10,658 nucleotides of DNA from Cetobacterium sp. UBA6069 (GTDB lineage Bacteria > Fusobacteriota > Fusobacteriia > Fusobacteriales > Fusobacteriaceae), in contig DIXX01000076.1 in NCBI GenBank assembly GCA_002428805.1, forward strand, positions 1 through 10,658, given 5' to 3'. The notes beneath the pieces were generated by a model. It saw nothing but the letters and a program-made list of their open reading frames with translations, was not told the origin of the DNA and made no database searches. The first letter of the stretch is position 1. Every line of letters begins with the position of its first letter. Both the position numbers and the translations under genes were made by a program. Positions 1 to 7,574 of the stretch are shown here, piece by piece.

Positions 1-8
1 TTCATATC

Positions 9-37
9 ATAATAACATAAATAACACTTTATGTCAA
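9..37 (-). promoter_or_regulatory. Strong leftward sigma-70-type promoter for a gene outside the window
   Basis: Read on the minus strand there is a perfect TTGACA (37-32), a 17-base spacer, and TATTAT (14-9). The spacer ends in TGT directly before the -10 box, which gives an extended -10 as well. Transcription would start near position 2 and run leftwards out of the window, so the gene it serves is not visible. This is the closest match to consensus in the window. It implies that the window begins at a divergent intergenic region shared with dinG. Confidence 0.65.
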
Positions 38-46
38 TATGATTCT

Positions 47-64
47 AATACCAAGTGTGGTATT
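47..64. promoter_or_regulatory. Inverted repeat, candidate operator of the leftward promoter
   Basis: The sequence is AATACCA-AGTG-TGGTATT, a perfect 7-bp inverted repeat with a 4-base centre. It lies nine bases upstream of the leftward -35 box, so its centre is about 53 bases before the inferred start site. That is a usual place for an activator to bind. It is about 170 bases from the dinG start and so is less likely to act on that gene. I do not recognise the binding protein. A chance repeat is possible but less likely because the arms contain C and G. Confidence 0.4.
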
Positions 65-165
65 CCAATTTGACAGGTAAGCATAAAAAGAGACACAATT
101 TGTACAATGGACCTAAGATATTCTATCATATTTTATACAAAAAAAGAAGATAATTAAAAAAATAT

Positions 166-194
166 TTTATATTTTCTCAAAAAAAGGGTATTAT
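166..194 (+). promoter_or_regulatory. Possible promoter of the dinG operon
   Basis: TTTATA (166-171), a 17-base spacer and TATTAT (189-194) match the sigma-70 consensus at 4 of 6 and 5 of 6 positions. They would start transcription near 201, leaving a leader of about 30 bases before dinG. The surrounding DNA is almost pure A/T, so such matches arise easily. A second candidate further upstream is TTGTAC (100-105) with TATCAT (124-129). The rest of 65-232 holds an 8-bp palindrome, TTGTACAA at 100-107, and no gene. Confidence 0.3.
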
Positions 195-232
195 ATTATA
201 GATAGAATTTAGTAAGGAAAGAAAGGATAAGA

Positions 233-2695
233 ATGAATATAGAGGATAAAATATCTTTAATTGCATGCGAAAAAATGAGATTAGAGATAGAAAAAGTAGA
301 TGGAAACGAAGTTTTTTTTAGAGGTATTCCAGATGAAGATGGTGTAGTAATAGAGGTTGAGGTACTAGCTAGAGGAAATAGATATTCAGTGCCTGCAATA
401 CTAAAGGCAATGAGAAAAGGTGAAGTTATTATCCATAATCATCCTTCGGGGCACTTATATCCCTCAGATCCTGATGTTGAAATAGCTGCAATATATTCGA
501 ATAGATTAGATGGAGCTTCATATATTATAAATAACGAAGTTACAGATATCTATGTTATAGTCGAATTGATTCAAAGAAAAAATATAAAAATAGATATAAA
601 GCCATATTTTGAAAAAAAAGGACTTTTAGCTGGAGTTTTTAAAGAGTTTGAATATAGAAATGAACAGCTAGAAATGGCTGAGGTTATTGAAAATGGTTTA
701 AATACAGAAACAAAGGTAATTGTAGAAGCTGGAACCGGAACCGGAAAAACATTAGGATATCTAATACCAGCTATAGAATGGAGTATAAAAAATAAAAAAA
801 GGGTTGTAATAAGTACTAATACAATAAACTTACAAGAGCAACTATTGAATAAAGATATTCCAATAGCCAAAAAGGTAATTGCAGGAGATTTTAACTATAT
901 GTTAGTTAAAGGTAGAGGAAATTATCTTTGTAATAGAAAACTTCATAATGTTGCTACTGGTGATATTGTGGATTTTGAGGAGTATAGCCAAGGTCAGAAA
1001 TCTCAGTTTAAAGAGGTTTTAAAATGGGGTGGAAAAACAGAAAGTGGAGATAAAGCGGAATTACCATTTGAAGTAGATTATGTAATTTGGGAGCATTTCC
1101 AAAGTGAAAGTGATATGTGTGCAGGAAATAAATGTCCATTTAAGGCTGAGTGTTATTTTTTAAAAGCAAGAGATGAAAAGAAAAAAGCAGATATATTAAT
1201 AACAAATCATCACATGTATTTTTCTGATTTGGCAATAAGAAAAGAGATAGGTTTTAATACAGAGTATTCAATTTTACCAGAATATGAACTTGTTGTTTTT
1301 GACGAAGCTCATAATGTTGAAAAAGTTGCAAGAGATTATTTTTCATATGAGGTTTCAAAATATGGATTTACAAAGACAATGAATCAAATATATACAATGG
1401 AGAAATCTAAAAAAAGAGGAACGGGAAGCTTAGATGTTTTGATAAACTACTTAAAAATCTCAGATTATGATGGAAAAAAAGGAACAGAATCAGATCTAGA
1501 GAATGATATAAAACTGAAACATCGAAATTTATTTACATCGGGAAGAGCTTATTTTAATTTTTTAATAGAAATTTTTTCAAAAGGACAGATGTCGAGTATA
1601 ACTTACAGATTGAAAAAAAATGAGTTTGAAAAAGCCATTTTTTACGACCAACTAGATAATTTAAAAGATGAATTTATAGCAGATTTATCCTCATATTTAA
1701 AAAAGGTTAGAACCATTTTAGCTAGAATAAAAGATTTAGAGGATAAAGAGGGGTATATAAATGACTTCTCGAGATATATAGATAGATTGGATGGCTTTTT
1801 TGAAAATTTAAAATTCATAAATGCTTTAGATGATGAAAAATTTATTTATTGGGCTGAAGTGAATGGAAAAAAAAGTAATTCAAAGTTAGTGGCAACACCA
1901 TTAAAAATAGATGGCGAATTAGATAAAAATTTATATACGAATTTAAAACAGATGATTTTTACGTCAGCAACAATAGCTATAGGAAATGATTTTTCATATT
2001 TTAAAGAAAGTATCGGTTTAAAAGAGAAAACTTTAGAGAAAGTCATACACTCTCCATTTGATTATGATAATCAGATGAAGGTATATCTTCCAAAAGATCT
2101 CTTAAATCCAAGTGATCCAAAATTTATAGATAGTATTAGAGACTTTTTAAAAAAATTGATATTGAAAACTTCAGGGAAATGTTTTATACTATTTACTTCT
2201 TATACGACATTAAATTATATGTATTATATGATAAAAGATGATTTAGAGGAAGCTGGATTAAACTTGTTAATTCAAGGACAAGCTCCGAGAACTCAGCTTG
2301 TAAATATGTATAAAAATATAAAAAATCCTGTTTTGTTTGGAACAGATTCTTTTTGGGAAGGGGTAGATATAAAAGGAGACCAGTTAAGTTCTGTGATTAT
2401 AATAAAGTTGCCATTTAAAGTTCCAAGCGATCCTATTACTGAGGCTATAATAGAGAATATAGCTCAACAAAATAAAAATGCATTTGTAGAATATCAGATT
2501 CCAGAATCTGTTATTAAATTTAAGCAAGGAATAGGAAGGCTAATAAGAAGTAAAAGTGATCGAGGAATTGTCACAATATTAGATAACAGAGTAATAACAA
2601 AAAGCTATGGAAAATACTTTAAAGATGCGATACCTACAAAAAATATAAAGATACTTAATAAAGAGGATATCTTAAAAGATATTTCTAAAACTTAA
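233..2695 (+). CDS. dinG: DinG-family (XPD/Rad3-like) ATP-dependent helicase with N-terminal JAMM domain
   Basis: This is a superfamily 2 helicase of the iron-sulfur DinG/XPD type, expected to unwind DNA 5'-3' and act in repair or on replication-blocking structures. Residues 1 to about 125 form a JAMM (RadC-like) domain with H68-x-H70, S78 and D81 in the order HxHx7SxxD and a candidate catalytic Glu at E26. The helicase follows: Q-motif-like YRNEQ (141-145), Walker A GTGTGKT (167-173), four cysteines placed for a 4Fe-4S cluster (C233, C296, C301, C307), DEAH (357-360), a TSAT motif near 580, and QGIGRLIR (765-772). In many Firmicutes DinG the N-terminal domain is instead a DnaQ-like exonuclease. 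AGGA at 224-227 lies five bases before the ATG. It is first in an operon with pgpH 14 bases downstream. The helicase assignment is firm; the activity of the JAMM domain is inferred. Confidence 0.93.
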   Translation: MNIEDKISLIACEKMRLEIEKVDGNEVFFRGIPDEDGVVIEVEVLARGNRYSVPAILKAMRKGEVIIHNHPSGHLYPSDPDVEIAAIYSNRLDGASYIINNEVTDIYVIVELIQRKNIKIDIKPYFEKKGLLAGVFKEFEYRNEQLEMAEVIENGLNTETKVIVEAGTGTGKTLGYLIPAIEWSIKNKKRVVISTNTINLQEQLLNKDIPIAKKVIAGDFNYMLVKGRGNYLCNRKLHNVATGDIVDFEEYSQGQKSQFKEVLKWGGKTESGDKAELPFEVDYVIWEHFQSESDMCAGNKCPFKAECYFLKARDEKKKADILITNHHMYFSDLAIRKEIGFNTEYSILPEYELVVFDEAHNVEKVARDYFSYEVSKYGFTKTMNQIYTMEKSKKRGTGSLDVLINYLKISDYDGKKGTESDLENDIKLKHRNLFTSGRAYFNFLIEIFSKGQMSSITYRLKKNEFEKAIFYDQLDNLKDEFIADLSSYLKKVRTILARIKDLEDKEGYINDFSRYIDRLDGFFENLKFINALDDEKFIYWAEVNGKKSNSKLVATPLKIDGELDKNLYTNLKQMIFTSATIAIGNDFSYFKESIGLKEKTLEKVIHSPFDYDNQMKVYLPKDLLNPSDPKFIDSIRDFLKKLILKTSGKCFILFTSYTTLNYMYYMIKDDLEEAGLNLLIQGQAPRTQLVNMYKNIKNPVLFGTDSFWEGVDIKGDQLSSVIIIKLPFKVPSDPITEAIIENIAQQNKNAFVEYQIPESVIKFKQGIGRLIRSKSDRGIVTILDNRVITKSYGKYFKDAIPTKNIKILNKEDILKDISKT

Positions 2696-2709
2696 AAGGA
2701 GTAACTGAT

Positions 2710-4779
2710 ATGAAAAAAATTGAGCTATTTGGTTTGAGCTTAACTTTTAAGATTAATAAGAAAAATCCAGATGATGCTGAACTATACACAAAAGATAATC
2801 ATTTAAAGGAGAAAATTTTTTATTTAATTTTGATGATTATGTTAATAGTTATTAGTTCAAAAAGTGGTTATATAATAAATACACAAAAATATGATATCGG
2901 AGACGTTGCAATAAATGATATATACTCTCCCAAAAGCATTCTTTTTAATGATAGAGATAAAAAGCAAGATATTATAAAAAATTTAATGGAAAGCTCTAAG
3001 AAAGAGTATATATATGTATCTCAAGCGGGAAGTGTATACATATCAGGTGCAGAATATTTATTTGATGAAATTTTGAAAAAGGATTTTAAGAAAAATAAAC
3101 TTTACCTAGATCGAGTTGAAGATATAATAGGCAAACCTTTATCACCAAAATTGATAAATGATTTGACTCAATTAAATAAAAAAGATTTAGCGGATACAAG
3201 AGAAAGAGTTATCAGTTTTTTAAACAAAGCTTATGCAACAGGAATTATAAGAGAGAAGGGTAGTTTGACAATTTCCCCTCCTAATGATGAGTTATTTTTA
3301 GAATTATCTGATTTTGATAAAAAAATCGTAGAGAACTTCTTAACAGCAAACTATATATACGATGAAACAAAAACTAAAAATTCAATAGCAGAAAAAATCT
3401 CTCAAATAGATGATCAGATATTAGATATAAAAGCAGGGACTTTACTTGTAAAAAAAGGAGATATAATAACAGACAGTAGAGCTAAATTATTAGAAGCTGT
3501 TGGAATATATTCATATAAAAAGAGTCTAGGTTTTTCTATTGCAAACTTTTTATACTCTATTATTTTAACTGTAATATTCTATCATTTGTTAGCAAATAAG
3601 TTTAAAAAGAATATATTAAATAAAAATGTTTATAGAAGTTTATTTTTAATATATACAATTGGATTTTTAGCATATAGATTTACTCAGCCAGATCATATAT
3701 ATGTTGTTCCGTTTGAAATGATGTTTTTCTTAATGTCGATACTATTTGCTAAAGATTTTGCTTTTATAATGACCTTACTGGCAATAACGTTTTTATTCCC
3801 AATAGTGGGATATGATCCTGTTTTTATAATAGTGACATTCTTAGCATGTTTAATGGGGTCATATTTGATAGAAAAGGTTACAACAAGGCAGGAATTAATT
3901 GCTCTTGGAATGAAGTTAGCAGTTACAAAATTCTTCTTGTATTTATTATTAACGTATTTTATAGGAAGAGAAAAAAATTTAATAGCGTTACAAAGTGGAG
4001 AGATTGTTATATCAGGACTACTTTCAGGAATGCTAGCGATAGCTGTGTTACCGTATTTTGAAAAGACGTTTAATATTTTGACAACATTTAGATTGTTAGA
4101 ACTAGGAGATTTATCTCATCCATTATTAAAACTATTGTCAATGAAGGCACCAGGAACGTTCCACCACTCGATGATGGTTGCAACACTGTCAGAAGCAGCA
4201 GCAGAGGCAATAGGAGCGAATGCTATATTTGCAAGAGTGGCATCTTATTATCACGATATAGGAAAAATGAAAAGGCCTAAGTTTTATGTAGAAAACCAAG
4301 AAGGGGGAGAGAATCCTCATTCTAAAATATCTCCTTTTTTAAGTACTCTAATAATAACGTCACATACAAAAGATGGAAATGAATTAGGAAGAGAGTATAA
4401 AATTCCAAGAGAGATTAGAGATGTTATGTTTGAACATCAAGGAACTACAATGTTAGCATATTTTTATAATAAAGCTAAACAGTTAGATCCAACTGTATTA
4501 GAAGATGACTTTAAATATAGTGGACCAATTCCTAGAAGTAAGGAATCAGCTATAATAATGCTGGCAGATTCAATAGAAGCAGCAGTAAGATCATTAGATG
4601 AAAAGACACCAATAACAATTGAAAATATGCTAAGAAGAATTATAAACTCTAAAATAGAGGATAATCAATTATCAGAAGCAGCATTAACATTTAAAGAGAT
4701 AGAAATAATAATTAAAACTTTTACAAAGGTATTGATGAGTATTCACCATGTTAGAATAAAATACCCAGGACAAAAGTAG
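2710..4779 (+). CDS. pgpH: PgpH-type 7TM-HD membrane phosphodiesterase (c-di-AMP hydrolase)
   Basis: This is a membrane protein of the 7TMR-HD family, whose characterised members (Listeria PgpH) hydrolyse c-di-AMP to pApA. The order is a cytoplasmic N-terminus, a first membrane segment near residues 36-50, an extracytoplasmic 7TMR-HDED region of about 220 residues, a cluster of further membrane segments from about 276 to 450, and a C-terminal HD domain from about 465. The HD domain shows H485-H486-S, the signature H515-D516-I-G-K, H552, E575-H576-Q577-G and D620 in L-A-D-S. Most family members I know have HHGT where this one has HQGT, so one possible metal ligand is replaced by Gln. The length of 689 residues is normal. 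AAGGAG at 2696-2701 gives an 8-base spacing to the ATG. It sits directly before ybeY, as in Bacillus. Confidence 0.92.
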   Translation: MKKIELFGLSLTFKINKKNPDDAELYTKDNHLKEKIFYLILMIMLIVISSKSGYIINTQKYDIGDVAINDIYSPKSILFNDRDKKQDIIKNLMESSKKEYIYVSQAGSVYISGAEYLFDEILKKDFKKNKLYLDRVEDIIGKPLSPKLINDLTQLNKKDLADTRERVISFLNKAYATGIIREKGSLTISPPNDELFLELSDFDKKIVENFLTANYIYDETKTKNSIAEKISQIDDQILDIKAGTLLVKKGDIITDSRAKLLEAVGIYSYKKSLGFSIANFLYSIILTVIFYHLLANKFKKNILNKNVYRSLFLIYTIGFLAYRFTQPDHIYVVPFEMMFFLMSILFAKDFAFIMTLLAITFLFPIVGYDPVFIIVTFLACLMGSYLIEKVTTRQELIALGMKLAVTKFFLYLLLTYFIGREKNLIALQSGEIVISGLLSGMLAIAVLPYFEKTFNILTTFRLLELGDLSHPLLKLLSMKAPGTFHHSMMVATLSEAAAEAIGANAIFARVASYYHDIGKMKRPKFYVENQEGGENPHSKISPFLSTLIITSHTKDGNELGREYKIPREIRDVMFEHQGTTMLAYFYNKAKQLDPTVLEDDFKYSGPIPRSKESAIIMLADSIEAAVRSLDEKTPITIENMLRRIINSKIEDNQLSEAALTFKEIEIIIKTFTKVLMSIHHVRIKYPGQK

Positions 4780-4792
4780 AATAAGAATAAAA

Positions 4793-4798
4793 AAGGAG
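4793..4798 (+). promoter_or_regulatory. Ribosome-binding site that fixes the ybeY start
   Basis: The AAGGAG here ends on the G of an upstream in-frame GTG (4798-4800), so that GTG cannot be used with this site. The next in-frame start, ATG at 4804, has a spacing of five bases and is therefore the likely start. Confidence 0.75.
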
Positions 4799-4803
4799 TG
4801 GAA

Positions 4804-5268
4804 ATGGAAGTAGTTTTAGATTTTTCTCTAGAAATAGAGGGGTTTGATGAATATATTAAAGAGGATGAGGTACAAGAGTATATTTGTGAAGTCTTAAATG
4901 ATGAGTTTGAATCAGAAAAGCCAGTATATTTATCTGTAGCTTTAGTAGGGAATGAAGATATACAAAGAATAAATAGAGATTTTAGAGATAAGGATAGCCC
5001 AACGGATGTAATTTCTTTTGCATATCATGAAACAGAGGATTATATGGTAGGACCTTATGATACCTTAGGGGACATAATAATATCTTTAGAAAGAGTAAAA
5101 GAGCAATGTAATGAGTATAATCACTCATTTAGAAGAGAGTTCTTCTATGTTTTAACTCATGGAATGCTACATCTATTAGGTTATGACCATATTGAAGAAG
5201 AGGATAAAAAAGAGATGAGAGCTAGAGAGGAAGAGATTTTAGGAAAGTTTGGACATACTAGAGACTAA
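4804..5268 (+). CDS. ybeY: Endoribonuclease YbeY (16S rRNA maturation)
   Basis: YbeY is a small zinc metalloprotein that acts in the cytoplasm on 16S rRNA 3'-end maturation and 70S ribosome quality control. The protein is 154 residues from the ATG at 4804, normal for the family. It shows the conserved D-S-P-T-D-V-I-S-F stretch near residues 60-68 and the zinc motif HGMLHLLGYDH, with H119, H123 and H129 as HxxxHxxxxxH. The C-terminus is rich in Glu and Lys. The longest open frame begins at a GTG six bases earlier, but that codon overlaps the Shine-Dalgarno site. Its position between pgpH and a dgkA-type gene is the classic order of low-GC bacteria. Era, often nearby, is not seen. Confidence 0.95.
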   Translation: MEVVLDFSLEIEGFDEYIKEDEVQEYICEVLNDEFESEKPVYLSVALVGNEDIQRINRDFRDKDSPTDVISFAYHETEDYMVGPYDTLGDIIISLERVKEQCNEYNHSFRREFFYVLTHGMLHLLGYDHIEEEDKKEMRAREEEILGKFGHTRD

Positions 5269-5270
5269 GT

Positions 5271-5276
5271 AGGAGG
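5271..5276 (+). promoter_or_regulatory. Ribosome-binding site that fixes the dgkA-PAP2 start
   Basis: A perfect AGGAGG directly abuts an in-frame ATG at 5277, leaving no spacing. A second in-frame ATG at 5283 has six bases of spacing and is the likely start. The site lies just after the ybeY stop, so the two genes are probably translationally close-coupled. Confidence 0.75.
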
Positions 5277-5282
5277 ATGCTT

Positions 5283-5993
5283 ATGAAAAAAGGGACAAAG
5301 CAAGATATAACACAGAGTTTTAACGTTGCAATCGAAGGGATAATAGAAACTATCAGAACAGAAAGAAACATGAAGTTTCATGCATTTTGTACAATATTGG
5401 TTTTGATGGTTTCAATCTTCTTAGGAGTTAGTAGAATGGAGTTAATTGTTTTATCAATTAGCATGTCCCTTGTTTTAGCTGCAGAGCTGTTAAATACAGC
5501 AATAGAAAGTTTTGTAGATTTAGTTTGTCCAGATTATAATCTTTTAGCAAAAAGAGCAAAAGATGTTGGAGCTGGAGCAGTGTTTATAGCGGCGACAAAT
5601 GCTTTAATAGTTGGGTATTTGGTATTCCATAAAAGAATTTCAGGAGAGTTTGCGAGCTTTTTTGATCTATTAAAAGAATCTTATGCAAATGTTATAGTTT
5701 TTATACTCGTATTTTTAGTAATTTTAGTAATTTCAATAAAGAGTTTTTTTAAAAAGGGAACACCTTTAAGAGGGGGAATACCAAGTGGTCACAGTGCTCT
5801 TGGGGGAGCTCTATTTGTAGGGATTTTCTTTTTGACAGATGATGTAAGAATTTTTTATCTATCACTTTTCCTTTTAATTTTGGTATTACAATCGAGAGTA
5901 GAGGGGAAAATACATACGGTGTTAGAAACTATTATAGGTGCGGTATTAGGAATGGGAGTTACATATCTATTCTTATCATTGTTAAAAATTTAG
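5283..5993 (+). CDS. DgkA-type lipid kinase fused to a PAP2 phosphatase domain
   Basis: The 236-residue membrane protein joins two families. Residues 1 to about 115 are a DgkA-like kinase with the family signatures E68-L-L-N-T-A-I-E75 and K93-D94-V-G-A-G-A-V. In Gram-positive relatives this family phosphorylates undecaprenol. Residues from about 135 form a short PAP2 (lipid phosphate phosphatase) domain with the motifs P167-S-G-H170-S and S204-R205-x5-H211-x3-E215. The last residue of the third motif is usually Asp; here it is Glu. The first PAP2 motif is reduced to a lysine-rich stretch and an Arg just before PSGH. Several hydrophobic segments are visible in both halves. Substrates are inferred: undecaprenol or diacylglycerol for the kinase, undecaprenyl pyrophosphate or phosphatidate for the phosphatase. 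It lies 14 bases after ybeY. Confidence 0.88.
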   Translation: MKKGTKQDITQSFNVAIEGIIETIRTERNMKFHAFCTILVLMVSIFLGVSRMELIVLSISMSLVLAAELLNTAIESFVDLVCPDYNLLAKRAKDVGAGAVFIAATNALIVGYLVFHKRISGEFASFFDLLKESYANVIVFILVFLVILVISIKSFFKKGTPLRGGIPSGHSALGGALFVGIFFLTDDVRIFYLSLFLLILVLQSRVEGKIHTVLETIIGAVLGMGVTYLFLSLLKI

Positions 5994-6012
5994 ATTATTT
6001 GGGAGTGGTATA

Positions 6013-7533
6013 ATGCAAAGAGCGAAAGATTATCTATTGCTTAGTGTACTCTCTTATTGTAATTTTTCAAAAGAGGATTATAAAAAGAATTTAAATCAAA
6101 TTTACAGAGAGAACGATTCATTAAAATTAGATAGCGATGGTTTTTATTTTTCAAATTCAAAAACAAGGTATTTATTTTATGATTTTTTTAAAGATATTCT
6201 TCCAAATTGGGAGATATTTTACGTAGAAAGTAAAAGAGCTTCAGATTTAGATAAAAATTCAACAGGATTTTATAGTGTAGTTTTTAGAAATATAAAATAT
6301 GACAGATATGTTATTTCCTATAGAGGGAGTGAAAAATATCCTTTAGAAGATGCATATAAAGATTTTATAGAAAACGATTTAAAAATAGGATTAGGTGTAA
6401 AACCAAAACAGTTTTATGATGGCTTAGGGGTGTTTAATAAACTTTATGATGAATTTAGAATCCCAAAAGAAAAAATATCTATAACAGGTCACTCTTTAGG
6501 TGGAGGAATAGCTCAATTTGTAAGTATGATGGTTGATAAGGAAAGAGGATTTATACCATATACTTGTACTTGGAATGCGGTTGGAATAAATAGAGATGGG
6601 ATTATAAATCTTTTAGACTTTTTTAATTATGACAAGATATTAGCGAAGTTAGATTTAGATGATATTGAAACACAGTACTTCTTAGAGTTTAAAAATGAAT
6701 ATCTTTCTTTTTTCTTGAAAGAGTTAAAAAAAGGAAAAGTTATAAAGGATAACAATACATTATTATTAACTGGAAATGTTGAGATAACTCCTCAAATTGA
6801 TGAAAGTTTTGTAAAAAGCTTTTTGAAGAGTACGAAGTTTGAGAATTTATTAGGAAAAGTGTCCATAGATACTAAAGATAGATTGTTGGATAACAACAGA
6901 GTGTTTAACGCTTTATTTAAAGTGGATAATTTGACTGAAGAGCTTTACCAAGCTGATTATTTTATAAGAAGAATAAAAACAAATAAGGTTTATGAAGAAA
7001 ATATTGTCAACTTTTGTCATTCAGATGATTTGACAGTCTCTCTTTTTCCTCATATAGGAGCAGTTTATCAAGTAGATAAATCTTTCTTAAAAAAAGAGAT
7101 AAAGAAAAAAACAATATTTTCGAATTTTCTATTTTTTACAAAATCTGTTCAAGAATATCATTATCAAGATATATTTTTACCGTTTATAGAAGTTGAAGGT
7201 GAAAGAGTTGGAATGTTTAGTAAGAATTTATCAATTGGATACTTGGGAACGATAGTAAGAAAAATATTAACGTTAGAGCATTGTGTTGAAAGAGAGCTGT
7301 TAGCGGATTATTATAGTTTAGTGCCAATCACAGATGATAATTTTAAAAAGATAAAATCAGAAATTTTAAGTGCGATGAAAAAATGTGGTGATGATATTCT
7401 ATACAAAAATCAAGCATACAATCAGCTTAAAGAGATGGATAAAGAAAGTTTTACTAGGGTTTGGGATAACTTGAAAATGAAATTACCAAGTCCATATAGA
7501 ATACAAGACATTTATGATTTAATATTGTTTTAA
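6013..7533 (+). CDS. Lipase-like alpha/beta hydrolase (Mbeg1/DUF2974-like)
   Basis: This looks like a serine hydrolase of the lipase class 3 / Mbeg1-like group. The nucleophile elbow is G159-H-S161-L-G-G-G, preceded about 50 residues earlier by a Y-R-G-S-E segment of the kind that ends the strand before the oxyanion hole. A later N-F-C-H-S-D-D-L segment (D338/D339) followed by FPHIG resembles the acid region of this family, and H383 in E-Y-H-Y-Q-D is a candidate catalytic His. About 175 residues separate the Ser from the Asp, so an insertion or lid is likely there. No signal peptide is seen, so it is probably cytoplasmic. The substrate is unknown; the neighbouring lipid-phosphate gene makes a lipid ester plausible but not shown. 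GGGAG at 6001-6005 has seven bases of spacing to the ATG. It is last in its operon. Confidence 0.72.
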   Translation: MQRAKDYLLLSVLSYCNFSKEDYKKNLNQIYRENDSLKLDSDGFYFSNSKTRYLFYDFFKDILPNWEIFYVESKRASDLDKNSTGFYSVVFRNIKYDRYVISYRGSEKYPLEDAYKDFIENDLKIGLGVKPKQFYDGLGVFNKLYDEFRIPKEKISITGHSLGGGIAQFVSMMVDKERGFIPYTCTWNAVGINRDGIINLLDFFNYDKILAKLDLDDIETQYFLEFKNEYLSFFLKELKKGKVIKDNNTLLLTGNVEITPQIDESFVKSFLKSTKFENLLGKVSIDTKDRLLDNNRVFNALFKVDNLTEELYQADYFIRRIKTNKVYEENIVNFCHSDDLTVSLFPHIGAVYQVDKSFLKKEIKKKTIFSNFLFFTKSVQEYHYQDIFLPFIEVEGERVGMFSKNLSIGYLGTIVRKILTLEHCVERELLADYYSLVPITDDNFKKIKSEILSAMKKCGDDILYKNQAYNQLKEMDKESFTRVWDNLKMKLPSPYRIQDIYDLILF

Positions 7534-7534
7534 A

Positions 7535-7570
7535 AAAAGCCAAAAGGTAAATATCTTTTGGCTTTTCTAT
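7535..7570. terminator. Bidirectional intrinsic terminator between convergent operons
   Basis: A perfect 12-bp stem is formed by AAAAGCCAAAAG (7535-7546) and CTTTTGGCTTTT (7555-7566) with an 8-base loop. The right arm supplies a U-rich tail for the rightward operon ending at 7533. The A-run at 7532-7538 becomes a seven-U tail for lysO, which ends at 7575 on the other strand. One hairpin thus serves both operons. Confidence 0.9.
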
Positions 7571-7574
7571 TTTA

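Noticed and set aside
70..98. Plus-strand promoter using TTGACA at 70-75
   Set aside because: The -35 match is perfect, but 16 to 18 bases downstream there is only ACACAA-like sequence and no acceptable -10 box.
571..870. A 99-codon open frame on the minus strand inside dinG
   Set aside because: It is antisense to the Walker A region of the helicase. The Phe/Ser/Ile-rich text is what Lys/Glu/Asn codons give when read backwards.
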